From Snodgrassella alvi (GTDB taxonomy: Bacteria > Pseudomonadota > Gammaproteobacteria > Burkholderiales > Neisseriaceae), in contig NZ_CP160328.2 of NCBI RefSeq assembly GCF_040741455.2, positions 2,227,623 to 2,291,622 on the forward strand: a stretch of DNA of 64,000 nt. Reading direction: 5' to 3'. Positions 27,569 to 37,214 of the stretch are shown piece by piece. How positions within the stretch are numbered: the stretch's first letter is position 1; each line of letters begins with the position of its first letter. A program made the position numbers and the translations under genes. The notes below the pieces were generated by a model, which was not told the origin of the DNA, did no database searches, and was given only the letters and a program-made list of their open reading frames with translations.

Positions 27569-30244
27569 ATGTCTGCTGACTTCCATGATCAAGATATCGA
27601 TCCGATTGAAACCCAGGAATGGTTGGATTCGCTCAGTTCAGTATTAAAAGAAGAGGGGCCTGAGCGCGCACATTATTTAATGGAAAGCTTAGTGCGCTAT
27701 ATACGCCGCCGTGGCATCTACATGCCATTTTCAGCCACCACCGCCTATCTCAACACTATTCCTGTTGGTAAAGAAAAAAAATCACCGGGTAATCATGAAT
27801 TAGAACATCGTATTCGATCATTGGTACGCTGGAATGCAGCGGCACTGGTATTGAACGCTAGCAAAAAAAATCTCGAATTGGGCGGCCACATAGCCAGCTT
27901 CCAATCCTGTGCTACTTTGTATGATGTCGGTTTTAATCATTTTTGGCATGGTAAAACAGAAAATCAAGAAGGCGACCTTGTATTTTTCCAGGGACACAGT
28001 GCTCCCGGTTTCTACGCCAGAGCTTTTGTAGAAGGTCGGTTAACTGAAGAGCAGATGCAAAATTTCCGGCAGGAAGTTCATGGCCACGGCCTATCTTCTT
28101 ACCCACATCCTTGGCTGATGCCTGATTTCTGGCAGTTTCCAACCGTATCTATGGGACTTGGTCCAATACAGGGTATCTATCAAGCTCGCCTGCTGAAATA
28201 TCTCGAATCCCGTGGTCTGGCCAAAACACAGGGTCGTAAAGTGTGGGTATTCTGTGGCGACGGCGAAATGGATGAGCCTGAAAGTCAGGGTGCGATTGCA
28301 CTGGCAGCCCGTGATGGTCTGGATAATTTGATTTTCGTAGTGAATTGTAATTTACAGCGTCTGGATGGTCCGGTACGTGGTAACGGTAAAATTATTCAGG
28401 AATTGGAAGGCAACTTCCGCGGTGCTGGCTGGAACGTATTGAAAGTAATCTGGGGCAGCCGCTGGGATGCACTGCTGGCTCAGGACAAAGACAATCTGCT
28501 GAAACAACGCATGGAAGAATGTGTAGACGGCGATTATCAGATGTATAAATCTCAGAATGGTGCCTATGTAAGGGAGCATTTTTTCAATACGCCTGAGCTG
28601 AAAGCCATGGTGGCCAACATGTCAGACGATGAAATTTGGTCTCTGAATCGTGGCGGCCATGACCCGCATAAAGTTTATGCAGCTTACTACGAAGCCGTGA
28701 ACAATCCAGATGGACGTCCGACCGTGATTCTGGCTAAAACCATTAAAGGCTATGGCATGGGTGCTTCTGGCGAAGCGCAAAATACAGCCCATCAGGCCAA
28801 GAAAATGGACATGAAATCGCTGAAACAGTTCCGTGACCGATTCGAAATTCCGGTTACCGATGAAGAGATGGAACACACTCTGCCATTCTTCCGCTTACCG
28901 GAAGACAGCGAAGAAATGCAATATATGAAAGAGCGCCGTGCTCAGCTCGGTGGCTTCTTACCATATCGTCACCCCGATTCTGAAAAGCTGCCAATTCCGC
29001 CACTGAGCGAATTTGCCGCACAACTACAAGATAGTGGCGACCGAGAATTTTCTACGACTATGGCGTTTGTGCGTATCTTGAGCACATTGTTGAAAGACAA
29101 AAACATTGGTAAACGCGTAGTGCCGATCGTGCCGGATGAAAGCCGTACTTTTGGTATGGAAGGTTTGTTCCGTCAGTATGCTATCTGGAATCCCAAAGGA
29201 CAGATTTATACTCCGCAGGATCATGACCAGCTCATGTTCTATAAAGAATCTAAAAACGGTCAGATTTTTCAAGAAGGTATTAACGAACCAGGCGCCATGA
29301 GTTCATGGATAGCAGCTGCTACTAGCTATTCAAACAACGATTATCCACTGATTCCATTCTATATCTATTACTCAATGTTCGGTTTTCAGCGAATTGGTGA
29401 TCTGGCGTGGGCTGCTGGGGATCAACGAGCCCGTGGCTTTATGCTGGGTGGTACCGCCGGCCGTACTACTCTAAACGGTGAAGGTTTGCAGCATCAGGAT
29501 GGCCACAGTCATATTCAAGCAGAACTGATACCAAACTGCATCTCATATGATCCTTCATTCTCTTATGAAGTAGCTGTAATTATTCAGCATGGTATGCAGC
29601 GCATGTATGTAGACCGTGAAGATGTTTTCTATTACATCACTCTGATGAACCAGAACTACAAACATCCGGCCATGCCACAGCGTGAAGGTATAGAACAGCA
29701 GATTCTGAACGGTATGTATTTGTTGCAGGAAGCTAAAGGCGGCAAACTAAAAGTGCAGCTGATGGGTTCCGGCGTAATTTTGCAAGAGGTGATAGCTGCA
29801 GCAGAATTACTGAAACAGGACTTTGACGTAGAAGCTAATGTTTGGAGCGTGACTTCGTTTAATGAACTATACCGTGATGGTATCAATATCGAACGTTACA
29901 ACCGTCTGCATCCAACAGATACACAGAAAGTACCTTACGTTACTCAACTGCTGTCTGGCCATGAAGGACCGGTGGTGGCCTCTACTGATTATGTACGTCA
30001 CTTTGCCGACCGTATCCGCGCTTACGTCCCACAAGACGTATTTACTGTGTTGGGTACAGATGGCTTCGGCCGCAGTGATTCTCGTGACAATTTGCGTGAG
30101 TTCTTTGAAATCAACCGTTACCACGTAGCGGTGGCTGCTCTGAATGGCTTAGCTGATGAAGGTAAAATCAGCAAACAGGTTGTTCAGGATGCCATCAACA
30201 AATATGGTATCAAGGCTGATGTAGAACCGAGCTGGACACGCTAA
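27569..30244 (+). CDS. aceE: Pyruvate dehydrogenase E1 component, homodimeric type
   Basis: Thiamine-diphosphate enzyme that decarboxylates pyruvate and transfers the acetyl group to the lipoyl arm of E2. The TPP motif is visible from VFCGDGEMDEPESQGA to NCNLQRLDGPVRGN. RTTLNGEGLQHQDGHS is a further conserved segment. It is 891 residues from ATG 27569, which has AGAGG eight bases upstream; earlier in-frame starts at 27530 and 27551 give non-family extensions. It is the first gene of the pyruvate dehydrogenase cluster. Confidence 0.97.
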   Translation: MSADFHDQDIDPIETQEWLDSLSSVLKEEGPERAHYLMESLVRYIRRRGIYMPFSATTAYLNTIPVGKEKKSPGNHELEHRIRSLVRWNAAALVLNASKKNLELGGHIASFQSCATLYDVGFNHFWHGKTENQEGDLVFFQGHSAPGFYARAFVEGRLTEEQMQNFRQEVHGHGLSSYPHPWLMPDFWQFPTVSMGLGPIQGIYQARLLKYLESRGLAKTQGRKVWVFCGDGEMDEPESQGAIALAARDGLDNLIFVVNCNLQRLDGPVRGNGKIIQELEGNFRGAGWNVLKVIWGSRWDALLAQDKDNLLKQRMEECVDGDYQMYKSQNGAYVREHFFNTPELKAMVANMSDDEIWSLNRGGHDPHKVYAAYYEAVNNPDGRPTVILAKTIKGYGMGASGEAQNTAHQAKKMDMKSLKQFRDRFEIPVTDEEMEHTLPFFRLPEDSEEMQYMKERRAQLGGFLPYRHPDSEKLPIPPLSEFAAQLQDSGDREFSTTMAFVRILSTLLKDKNIGKRVVPIVPDESRTFGMEGLFRQYAIWNPKGQIYTPQDHDQLMFYKESKNGQIFQEGINEPGAMSSWIAAATSYSNNDYPLIPFYIYYSMFGFQRIGDLAWAAGDQRARGFMLGGTAGRTTLNGEGLQHQDGHSHIQAELIPNCISYDPSFSYEVAVIIQHGMQRMYVDREDVFYYITLMNQNYKHPAMPQREGIEQQILNGMYLLQEAKGGKLKVQLMGSGVILQEVIAAAELLKQDFDVEANVWSVTSFNELYRDGINIERYNRLHPTDTQKVPYVTQLLSGHEGPVVASTDYVRHFADRIRAYVPQDVFTVLGTDGFGRSDSRDNLREFFEINRYHVAVAALNGLADEGKISKQVVQDAINKYGIKADVEPSWTR

Positions 30245-30252
30245 TGAACCGA

Positions 30253-30286
30253 CTGCCTGAATCCTCTTGGGTTTCAGGCAGGTTTT
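30253..30286 (+). terminator. Hairpin between aceE and aceF
   Basis: CTGCCTGAA pairs with TTCAGGCAG, with further imperfect pairing inside, followed by GTTTTG. It sits 9 bases after aceE. It may be a partial terminator that lowers aceF and lpdA expression, or an mRNA-stability hairpin. Both arms carry CTGCCTGAA, the core of the uptake-sequence-like motif at 31993. Confidence 0.6.
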
Positions 30287-30352
30287 GTTGGCTGTATAAG
30301 CTAACGATTGTCGGACGCAGGCAACAGCCTGCTGTCACCAAAGGACATAATG

Positions 30353-31978
30353 ATGAGTCAGATTGTAGAAATAAAAGTACCGGATATCGGTAATTATACC
30401 GGTGTCGATGTCATTGACGTGGCTGTAAAAGTGGGCGATAAAATTGCCGTAGACGATACTTTGATTACACTTGAAACCGATAAAGCCACCATGGACGTAC
30501 CGGCTGACCACGCAGGAGTGGTAAAAGAAGTATTGGTCAAAGTGGGGGATAAAGTTTCAGAAGGCAGTGTGATTGTCAAAGTAGAAGCTGCTGATGCAGC
30601 CACTACAACGCAAACGGCTGAAGCTCCGGCCAAAGCTGCAGCTACAGTACCGGCAGCTGCCGCAGCCAAGCCGGTAGCCGTAAATGTACCTGATATCGGT
30701 AACTTTTCTAATGTAGATGTTATAGAAGTAGACATCAAAGTAGGTGATGAAGTCGCAGTAGACCAGACACTGGTTACACTCGAAACTGACAAAGCCACCA
30801 TGGATGTCCCATCTACAGTGGCCGGAAAAGTAACCGCTGTACATGTGAAGGTGGGTGACAAAGTATCAGAAGGCAGTGCACTCATTGAAGTAGCCGCCGT
30901 TTCTGCTCCTGCTGCTGAATCGGCTACGCAGGATCAGAAACAAGCTGCGGAAATCAAAAAACAGGTTGCAGCTACGCCGTCAGCAGAAAACAATGAATTG
31001 CGTGCCGAAATTAAGAGCCATGTTTCTCAAGCATTTGGCAGCTCTGATATCGACGAAAAAGGGTTTGAAAAAGCCCATGCAAGCCCCTCTGTGCGCAAAC
31101 TGGCGCGTGAGCTGGGCGTAGATTTAGGTCGAGTAAGTGGCAGCGGTCGCAAAGGACGCATTACTCCGCTTGATTTGCGCAATTTTGTCAAAGAAGTCAT
31201 GCAGAAAGTCGAGCATGGTGGTGCTGGCACTGCTCTGGGTGGTGGTTTGGATTTATTGCCATGGCCGAAAGTAGATTTTAGTCAATTTGGTGAAATCGAA
31301 GTCAAAGAGCTGTCCCGTATCAAGAAAATATCTGGTCAGAATCTGGCGCGCAATTGGGTAATGATTCCGCATGTCACCCTGCAAGAAGATGCAGACATGA
31401 CCGAACTGGAAACATTCCGCAAGCAACTGAATAAAGAATGGGAGCGCGCAGGACTGAAAGTATCTCCGCTGGCTTTTATCATTCTGGCCTGTGTGAAAGC
31501 CTTGCAAGAATTTCCGGAATTCAACTCATCTTTGGATGGCAATAACCTGATACTGAAAAAATACATCAATATCGGTTTTGCTGCTGATACGCCGAATGGT
31601 CTGGTCGTACCAGTTATCAAAAATGCTGATAAAAAAGGCCTCAAAGAAATCACGCAGGAACTTGCCGACATGAGTAAGCGTGCACGTGAAGGCAAGCTCA
31701 AACCACAGGAAATGCAAGGTGCCTGCTTCACCATTTCTTCGCTAGGTGGCATCGGTGGCACCGGCTTTACGCCAATTATCAACGCACCTGAAGTGGCGAT
31801 TCTTGGCGTTTGCAAATCGCAGATTAAACCAAGCTGGAATGGTAAGGAGTTCGAACCGCGCTTACAGTGTCCGCTGTCACTATCTTTTGACCATCGTGTG
31901 ATTGACGGCGCAGCCGGCATGCGTTTTCTGGTATTTATCAGCCAGCTGCTGGCTGATTTCCGCCGCGTTACTCTGTAA
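30353..31978 (+). CDS. aceF: Pyruvate dehydrogenase E2, dihydrolipoamide acetyltransferase
   Basis: Forms the core of the complex and moves the acetyl group from lipoate to CoA. Two N-terminal lipoyl domains carry ETDKATMDVP, with lipoyl-lysines at about 44 and 147. Ala/Pro-rich linkers separate them. A peripheral-subunit-binding domain follows (ASPSVRKLARELGVDL...GSGRKGRI). The catalytic domain ends with FDHRVIDGA, containing the active-site His. The start ATG at 30353 has AAGGA seven bases upstream and gives 541 residues. E. coli AceF has three lipoyl domains; here the third is on the E3 subunit. Confidence 0.97.
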   Translation: MSQIVEIKVPDIGNYTGVDVIDVAVKVGDKIAVDDTLITLETDKATMDVPADHAGVVKEVLVKVGDKVSEGSVIVKVEAADAATTTQTAEAPAKAAATVPAAAAAKPVAVNVPDIGNFSNVDVIEVDIKVGDEVAVDQTLVTLETDKATMDVPSTVAGKVTAVHVKVGDKVSEGSALIEVAAVSAPAAESATQDQKQAAEIKKQVAATPSAENNELRAEIKSHVSQAFGSSDIDEKGFEKAHASPSVRKLARELGVDLGRVSGSGRKGRITPLDLRNFVKEVMQKVEHGGAGTALGGGLDLLPWPKVDFSQFGEIEVKELSRIKKISGQNLARNWVMIPHVTLQEDADMTELETFRKQLNKEWERAGLKVSPLAFIILACVKALQEFPEFNSSLDGNNLILKKYINIGFAADTPNGLVVPVIKNADKKGLKEITQELADMSKRAREGKLKPQEMQGACFTISSLGGIGGTGFTPIINAPEVAILGVCKSQIKPSWNGKEFEPRLQCPLSLSFDHRVIDGAAGMRFLVFISQLLADFRRVTL

Positions 31979-31992
31979 AACTTCAATTCCGG

Positions 31993-32027
31993 AGGCTGCC
32001 TGAAAACCGAAACGTTTTCGGCAGCCT
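31993..32027. repeat. Inverted uptake-sequence-like repeat between aceF and lpdA
   Basis: AGGCTGCCTGAA at 31993-32004 is followed by a near-inverted copy, so AGGCTGCC pairs with GGCAGCCT and GAAAAC with GTTTTC inside. The motif equals the AG-type DNA uptake sequence I recall from Simonsiella-like Neisseriaceae. In this family, inverted uptake-sequence pairs often act as terminators, but there is no T tract here. Whether this organism uses the motif for transformation is not shown by one exact copy. Confidence 0.6.
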
Positions 32028-32050
32028 GAATACATGAAATACAGGCACAT

Positions 32051-32073
32051 ACTGTTGTTTAACATACAACAGT
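32051..32073 (+). promoter_or_regulatory. Leader hairpin of lpdA
   Basis: ACTGTTGT and ACAACAGT form a perfect 8-bp stem with a TTAACAT loop, ending 17 bases before the lpdA ATG and just ahead of its AAAAGG ribosome-binding site. It could influence translation or mRNA processing; the role is unknown. Confidence 0.4.
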
Positions 32074-32090
32074 CTGGAAAAGGTTAGATC

Positions 32091-33845
32091 ATGAGCTTAA
32101 TTGAACTGAAAGTACCGGATATTGGCAATTATCAGAATGTTGATATCATAGCGGTAGAAATCAAAACGGGCGATACCATTGCGGTAGACGATACCCTCAT
32201 TACACTGGAAACTGACAAAGCCACGATGGATGTACCGGCTGAAATAGCCGGCGTGGTAAAGGAAGTTAAAGTTAAAGTAGGCGATAAAATTTCTGAGGGT
32301 GGGGTGATTGCTGTAATAGAAGCTGCGGCTGCAACAGCCAAAGCAGCGGCACCGGCCAGTGAAACGGCTCCAGTTGCAGCTTCGCAAGCGGCCACTTACA
32401 ACGGCAGCAGTGATGCTGAATATGATGTAGTCGTGTTAGGCGGTGGCCCTGGTGGTTATTCTGCAGCTTTTGCTGCGGCCGACGAAGGCCTCAAAGTAGC
32501 AGTTGTAGAGCGTTATGCCACGCTAGGCGGTGTGTGTTTGAACGTGGGTTGTATCCCTTCCAAAGCATTGTTGCACAACGCTGCAGTGATTGACGAAGTA
32601 AAAGAGCTTAAAGCCAATGGTATTGAGTATCCGGCTCCAAAAATCGATATAGACCAGCTACGCAGCTACAAAGAAAAAGTAGTTGCCAGAATGACAGGTG
32701 GTCTTGCCAGTATGGCTAAAACACGTAAAGTCGATATTATCCGCGGTAATGGCCGGTATATCGATCCACATCACATTGAGGTCAAACTGACTTCCGGCGA
32801 AGGTAAAACAGAAACCGGCGAAACAGTTACTCTGGCTTTCAAAAACACCATTATTGCAGCCGGCAGTCGTGTGGTGAATCTGCCGTTTATTCCAGAGGAT
32901 CCACGCATTGTCGATTCTACCGGTGCACTGGCATTGAAATCTGTGCCCGAAAAAATGTTGATAATCGGTGGCGGTATCATTGGCCTAGAAATGGGCACGG
33001 TTTACAGTACGCTCGGTGCACGCCTAGATGTAGTGGAAATGATGGGTGGCCTGATGCTCGGCGCTGACCGTGATATGGTTAGAATCTGGCAAAAGAAAAA
33101 CGAACATCGTTTCGATAATATTATGCTGAACACCAAAACCACAGCAGTGGAAGCCAGGGAAGACGGTATTTATGTAACCTTTGAAGGTGATAAAGCACCA
33201 GCTGAACCACAACGCTATGATCTGGTACTGGTGGCTGCCGGCCGTGCCCCGAATGGTAAGCTGATTGGTGCTGAAAATGCCGGTGTAGAGGTTACCGACC
33301 GTGGCTTTATCAATGTAGACAAACAGATGCGTACTAATGTTCCGCATATTTATGCAATTGGAGATATTGTCGGCCAACCAATGCTAGCGCACAAAGCTGT
33401 ACATGAAGGTCACGTTGCTGCCGAAAACTGTGCCGGTCATCAAGCTTATTTCGACGCACGGGTAATTCCTGGTGTGGCCTATACTAATCCAGAAGTGGCC
33501 TGGGCAGGTATAACCGAAGATCAGGCTAAAAAAGATGGTGTCAAAATCACTAAAGCAGTGTTTCCATGGGCTGCCTCTGGCAGAGCTGTAGCCAATGGTT
33601 GCAGTGAGGGCGCGACGAAACTAATTTTCGATGCCGATAGTGGATTGATTATTGGTGGTGCCATTGTCGGCCCCAGTGCCGGCGACATGATTGGTGAAAT
33701 CTGTCTGGCCATCGAAATGGGTTGTGATGCAGACGATATCGGCCGTACCATTCATCCGCATCCAACACTTGGTGAATCTATTGGCATGGCTGCTGAAGTA
33801 GCCATGGGAACCTGTACTGATTTACCGACACAGCGTAAAAAATAA
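32091..33845 (+). CDS. lpdA: Pyruvate dehydrogenase E3, dihydrolipoamide dehydrogenase with N-terminal lipoyl domain
   Basis: Re-oxidises the lipoyl arm using FAD and NAD+. Residues 1-80 are a full lipoyl domain with ETDKATMDVP (Lys43), then an Ala-rich linker (80-105). The flavoprotein follows: GGGPGGYSAA for FAD at 117-126, the redox disulphide in GVCLNVGCIPSK (Cys149 and Cys154), GGGIIGLEMG for NAD, and HPHPTLGES near the C-terminus with the catalytic His. The protein is 584 residues. This lipoyl-E3 fusion is the Neisseria P64k form. It closes the aceE-aceF-lpdA cluster. Confidence 0.97.
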   Translation: MSLIELKVPDIGNYQNVDIIAVEIKTGDTIAVDDTLITLETDKATMDVPAEIAGVVKEVKVKVGDKISEGGVIAVIEAAAATAKAAAPASETAPVAASQAATYNGSSDAEYDVVVLGGGPGGYSAAFAAADEGLKVAVVERYATLGGVCLNVGCIPSKALLHNAAVIDEVKELKANGIEYPAPKIDIDQLRSYKEKVVARMTGGLASMAKTRKVDIIRGNGRYIDPHHIEVKLTSGEGKTETGETVTLAFKNTIIAAGSRVVNLPFIPEDPRIVDSTGALALKSVPEKMLIIGGGIIGLEMGTVYSTLGARLDVVEMMGGLMLGADRDMVRIWQKKNEHRFDNIMLNTKTTAVEAREDGIYVTFEGDKAPAEPQRYDLVLVAAGRAPNGKLIGAENAGVEVTDRGFINVDKQMRTNVPHIYAIGDIVGQPMLAHKAVHEGHVAAENCAGHQAYFDARVIPGVAYTNPEVAWAGITEDQAKKDGVKITKAVFPWAASGRAVANGCSEGATKLIFDADSGLIIGGAIVGPSAGDMIGEICLAIEMGCDADDIGRTIHPHPTLGESIGMAAEVAMGTCTDLPTQRKK

Positions 33846-33864
33846 GCTGTTGAAGCCTTGTTAT

Positions 33865-33905
33865 AGCCAGCTGTTCGAATTGGTTCGAACAGCTGGCTTT
33901 TTTAT
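33865..33905 (+). terminator. Terminator of the pyruvate dehydrogenase cluster
   Basis: A 15-bp perfect stem (AGCCAGCTGTTCGAA with TTCGAACAGCTGGCT) around a TTGG loop is followed by a T run. It starts 20 bases after the lpdA stop. Confidence 0.9.
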
Positions 33906-34099
33906 TGGGCAGTGAGAAGATAGAAATCGATGAGATAGATTATTCAATTATCATTACGTAATATTTACAGATATAATCACCTCAGCAGATAAATTATTTC
34001 AGAACGTTATTTATTCAGTTATTATTAGAATAATAAAAGGCAGATTACTGCCAGATTATTGCTGCAAGCTTATTTTTTTAATCAGCAAGAGTATATTTA

Positions 34100-35224
34100 A
34101 TGAATATCAACAGCAAAAAACATTCTCCTGTTACTCCATGGATTATTGGCGCTCTAGTACTACTGGGCACCATCAGTTTGTTTATCGGACTAAAACCGAT
34201 ATTAATGCCTTTTGTAGCAGCAGGGGTTCTGGCCTATATTCTTAATCCGCTGGTAGAAAAGTTGCGCCGTTTGAAGATCCCACGCTCTATTGCAGCCATG
34301 CTCGTGATGCTGCTAGGGCTGAGTGTAATCGTGGTATTGTTACTGATTGTCATACCAATGCTGATTAATCTGCTCGACAGCATTTATGAAAAGCTGCCAG
34401 ATTTTCTCAATTGGGTTCATCATAAACTGGTTCCGTGGCTGAATCAGACTTTTCATATTCGCCTGCGCTGGGATGCTGATTACATGTCCCGCTATGTTGG
34501 TCAATGGATTCAAACCCACAATGCCAGCATTAAGGATGCTGCTTCGAAAGTGTTGCCAGTGGTATGGCAGCATGGCAGCGGCATGGTGGAATGGATAACC
34601 AATCTGTTGTTATTGCCATTCCTGTTGTACTACTTTCTACTCGACTGGAACCGCTGGACAGCCGGTATCCGCCACCTGATTCCTCGTCGAGCTCTACCGG
34701 TCTACAATCGCATTTCCACTAATATGGATACTGTTCTGGGTGAATTTCTGCGCGGTGAATTATTAGTGATGGTCATTATGGGGCTGGTATATGGTTTGGG
34801 ACTCGCTCTGGTAGGACTAGAATCAGGATTTGCGATTGGCATGGTGGCTGGTTTGCTTGTGTTTGTACCGTATCTGGGTGCATTTACCGGATTGTTGCTG
34901 GCTACGCTGGCAGCTTTATTGCAGTTTAATGGCTGGACAGGACTACTGATGGTATGGGGTGTGTTTGCAATTGGCCAGTTTCTGGAAAGTTTTTTCGTTA
35001 CGCCGAAAATTGTCGGTGACCGCATTGGACTGTCACCTTTTTGGGTAATTTTTTCCTTAATGGCTTTTGGGCAGTTGCTGGGCTTTGTAGGCATGTTGCT
35101 GGCGCTGCCTCTGGCTGCCGTATGCTTGGTACTGATACGTGAAGGTACACAAGCATACTGGCATAGTGATTACTTCCGCCAGCTGCCGGAAAATGCCATC
35201 ATCAAGGACGAAAAACACGAGTAA
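34100..35224 (+). CDS. AI-2E family transporter (PerM/YdgG-like)
   Basis: A 374-residue membrane protein with paired N-terminal helices, a central soluble segment (about residues 95-150) and five or six C-terminal helices. GELLVMVIMGLVYGLGL and the later PKIVGDRIGLSPFWVI segment are family signatures. Members have been linked to autoinducer-2 export (TqsA) or to ion antiport; the specific substrate is not predictable. It stands alone between lpdA and rpsT, with the PDH terminator upstream. Confidence 0.88.
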   Translation: MNINSKKHSPVTPWIIGALVLLGTISLFIGLKPILMPFVAAGVLAYILNPLVEKLRRLKIPRSIAAMLVMLLGLSVIVVLLLIVIPMLINLLDSIYEKLPDFLNWVHHKLVPWLNQTFHIRLRWDADYMSRYVGQWIQTHNASIKDAASKVLPVVWQHGSGMVEWITNLLLLPFLLYYFLLDWNRWTAGIRHLIPRRALPVYNRISTNMDTVLGEFLRGELLVMVIMGLVYGLGLALVGLESGFAIGMVAGLLVFVPYLGAFTGLLLATLAALLQFNGWTGLLMVWGVFAIGQFLESFFVTPKIVGDRIGLSPFWVIFSLMAFGQLLGFVGMLLALPLAAVCLVLIREGTQAYWHSDYFRQLPENAIIKDEKHE

Positions 35225-35283
35225 GCTAAGTAATCTTAATTACTTGCCACCAGCCGAAGCCAGCTAAAAAACAACAAGGGCAC

Positions 35284-35312
35284 TTGCATTTATGCTGCGA
35301 AGTCATTAAAAT
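35284..35312 (+). promoter_or_regulatory. Promoter of rpsT
   Basis: TTGCAT at 35284-35289 and TAAAAT at 35307-35312 are separated by 17 bases, with a GC-rich discriminator (TCGGCG) typical of ribosomal genes. It lies about 40 bases upstream of the rpsT start. Confidence 0.65.
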
Positions 35313-35353
35313 TCGGCGTTTCATGATTTGTATATGTATGTTAGGAGATATTG

Positions 35354-35620
35354 ATGGCCAATAGTGCACAATCTCGTAAGCGCGCTCGTCAGGCACTAAA
35401 ACAACGTGCTCACAACGCAAGCTTGCGTACCGCTTTTCGCACTGCGGTTAAAAAAGTATTGAAAGCTGTTGAAGCTGGTGATAAAGCCGCTGCTCAGGTT
35501 ACTTACAGCGAAAGCGTTAAAGTGATTGATCGCATTGCTGATAAAGGTGTTTTCCATAAAAACAAGGCTGCACGTCATAAAAGCCGTCTGGCTGCCAAAA
35601 TCAAAGCAATGGCTGCCTAA
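35354..35620 (+). CDS. rpsT: 30S ribosomal protein S20
   Basis: A small basic helical protein that binds 16S rRNA early in 30S assembly. The N-terminal [18 protein letters not shown] and the later [16 protein letters not shown] are diagnostic. ATG 35354 is preferred over the in-frame TTG at 35351 because it lies six bases after TAGGAG. The protein is 88 residues. It has its own promoter and is transcribed as a single gene. The downstream BASS-family gene starts 32 bases after it. Confidence 0.97.
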   Translation: MANSAQSRKRARQALKQRAHNASLRTAFRTAVKKVLKAVEAGDKAAAQVTYSESVKVIDRIADKGVFHKNKAARHKSRLAAKIKAMAA

Positions 35621-35652
35621 GCTGATTACTGTTATTACATGAGAAAATTCTC

Positions 35653-36606
35653 GTGATTGCTATCATTACAAGGCTGTTCCCACTGTGGGCAGCCTTATGT
35701 TCTATCTTCGCCTATCTGAATCCTGCTGTTTTCGCACCCCTGAAACCTTATATTTCAGAAATGCTGATGCTGGTAATGCTTTCCATGGGCATGACGCTGA
35801 AAATAGCCGATTTTACCCGTGTATTAAAACGGCCGGCACCAATCGTGGCCGGTATTGGCCTGCATTATCTGATTATGCCGCTGGCTGCTTGGCTGATAGC
35901 CAGATTGCTTAACATGTCGCCGGAATTGCAAGCAGGCATGGTGCTGGTAGGATGCGTAGCCAGTGGTACTGCCTCCAACGTTATGGTATTTCTGTCTAAA
36001 GGGGACGTTGCACTCTCGGTAACTATCAGTGCGCTGTCTACTGTAGTGGGTATTTTTGCTACGCCATTACTGGCTAAATTGTACATTGCAGCTTCTATTG
36101 CTGTACCGGTAGTGAATATGCTCAAGGAAATTCTGCTTATTGTGGCATTACCGATTGCTATCGGAGTGGGGATAAATTATTTTATCCCGCAGCAAGTAAA
36201 AAAAATTGTACCCTCATTGCCATTGATTACCATGTGCGTAATTATCCTTGTATTGGCAACGGTAGTTTCGCTGAGCAGTGATAAAATAGGGATTGAAACA
36301 GCTATTGTTGTATTTGGCGTAATTCTGCACAATGGTTTGGGGCTGATTGGTGGATATTGGGGTGGACGGCTGTTTGGTTTTGATAAATCCATTTGTCGTA
36401 CCCTTGCACTGGAAGTAGGTATGCAGAACTCAGGTCTGGCTGCAGTATTAGGCACGAATTTCTTTGGGCCAATGGCTGCAATCCCCGGAGCAATATTCTC
36501 ACTGTGGCATAATATTTCCGGTTCGTTTCTTGCAGGTTACTGGTCAACCAAACCTACCGGCACCAGTAATGACAAAGTGAAACGTGAAGATGTCAGTCTG
36601 CATTGA
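35653..36606 (+). CDS. Bile acid:sodium symporter (BASS) family protein
   Basis: A 317-residue protein with nine or ten hydrophobic helices. [38 protein letters not shown] and [16 protein letters not shown] are family motifs; the last two line the sodium/substrate site. Related bacterial proteins carry bile acids, pantoate or other organic anions, so the substrate is open. The start is GTG; the nearest upstream ATG runs into a stop. The ribosome-binding site is weak, which suggests read-through or coupling from rpsT. Confidence 0.87.
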   Translation: MIAIITRLFPLWAALCSIFAYLNPAVFAPLKPYISEMLMLVMLSMGMTLKIADFTRVLKRPAPIVAGIGLHYLIMPLAAWLIARLLNMSPELQAGMVLVGCVASGTASNVMVFLSKGDVALSVTISALSTVVGIFATPLLAKLYIAASIAVPVVNMLKEILLIVALPIAIGVGINYFIPQQVKKIVPSLPLITMCVIILVLATVVSLSSDKIGIETAIVVFGVILHNGLGLIGGYWGGRLFGFDKSICRTLALEVGMQNSGLAAVLGTNFFGPMAAIPGAIFSLWHNISGSFLAGYWSTKPTGTSNDKVKREDVSLH

Positions 36607-36620
36607 TATAGTCTGTCAAT

Positions 36621-36657
36621 AATTAAAAAGTCCGGCCAATTACCGGACTTTTTAATT
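36621..36657. terminator. Bidirectional terminator between the BASS gene and recX
   Basis: A 15-bp stem (AATTAAAAAGTCCGG with CCGGACTTTTTAATT) around a 7-base loop has A and T tracts on both sides. It lies between convergent genes and can serve both strands. Confidence 0.88.
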
Positions 36658-36740
36658 ATCGCGATTTGCCAAAAACTGAGCGCGTAACTAATTCAGCTTT
36701 TTTCATCAAACCCATCAATTTTTTTATTGCCTTTTATACG

Positions 36741-37214
36741 CTATTCCCAAAACTCTTCCTCTGGAAGAATACTCTCTTCCCAAGCACGATGCATAGCTGT
36801 ATTGATAATATCCATGCTAAATCCACGATAGGCTAGAAAATGCATATATTTGTGCTTTTCTTTTAAATCAGATGGAGGCCGGCGATATTTTTTTTGTAAA
36901 ACAGCGACTGCATTACTGATTTGTTCCGCTTTGTCTGGCAGATAATCGGCAATCAGCTCCGCTTTAACTCCTTTTTGTTTAAGGCTTTGCTGTAATCGCA
37001 GATTGCCGTGTATACGGCTTTTACTGTTGATGTAGGTTTCCGCATAGCGAGCATCAGATTGCCAGTGCCGCTCGGCTAGTTCATCTAGCAAAGATTCAAT
37101 ATCATCGTTTTCTTCTACATGCGGGCGTAATTTACGAGTCAGCTCAGCACGGCTGATTTCTTGCCGTGCCAATATAGCAATGGCACGGCCGCGTAAGCTG
37201 ATTTTTGGTTTCAT
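36741..37214 (-). CDS. recX: Regulatory protein RecX
   Basis: A 157-residue three-helix-repeat protein that binds RecA filaments and modulates their activity. The pattern RGRAIAILARQEISRAELTRKL at the start and LQQSLKQKGVKAELIADYL in the middle is typical, as is YRGFSMDIINTAM near the end. Its ATG overlaps the gph stop (ATGA), so translation is coupled to gph. No recA gene is nearby. The stop is about 85 bases from the shared terminator. Confidence 0.9.
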   Translation of the reverse strand: MKPKISLRGRAIAILARQEISRAELTRKLRPHVEENDDIESLLDELAERHWQSDARYAETYINSKSRIHGNLRLQQSLKQKGVKAELIADYLPDKAEQISNAVAVLQKKYRRPPSDLKEKHKYMHFLAYRGFSMDIINTAMHRAWEESILPEEEFWE

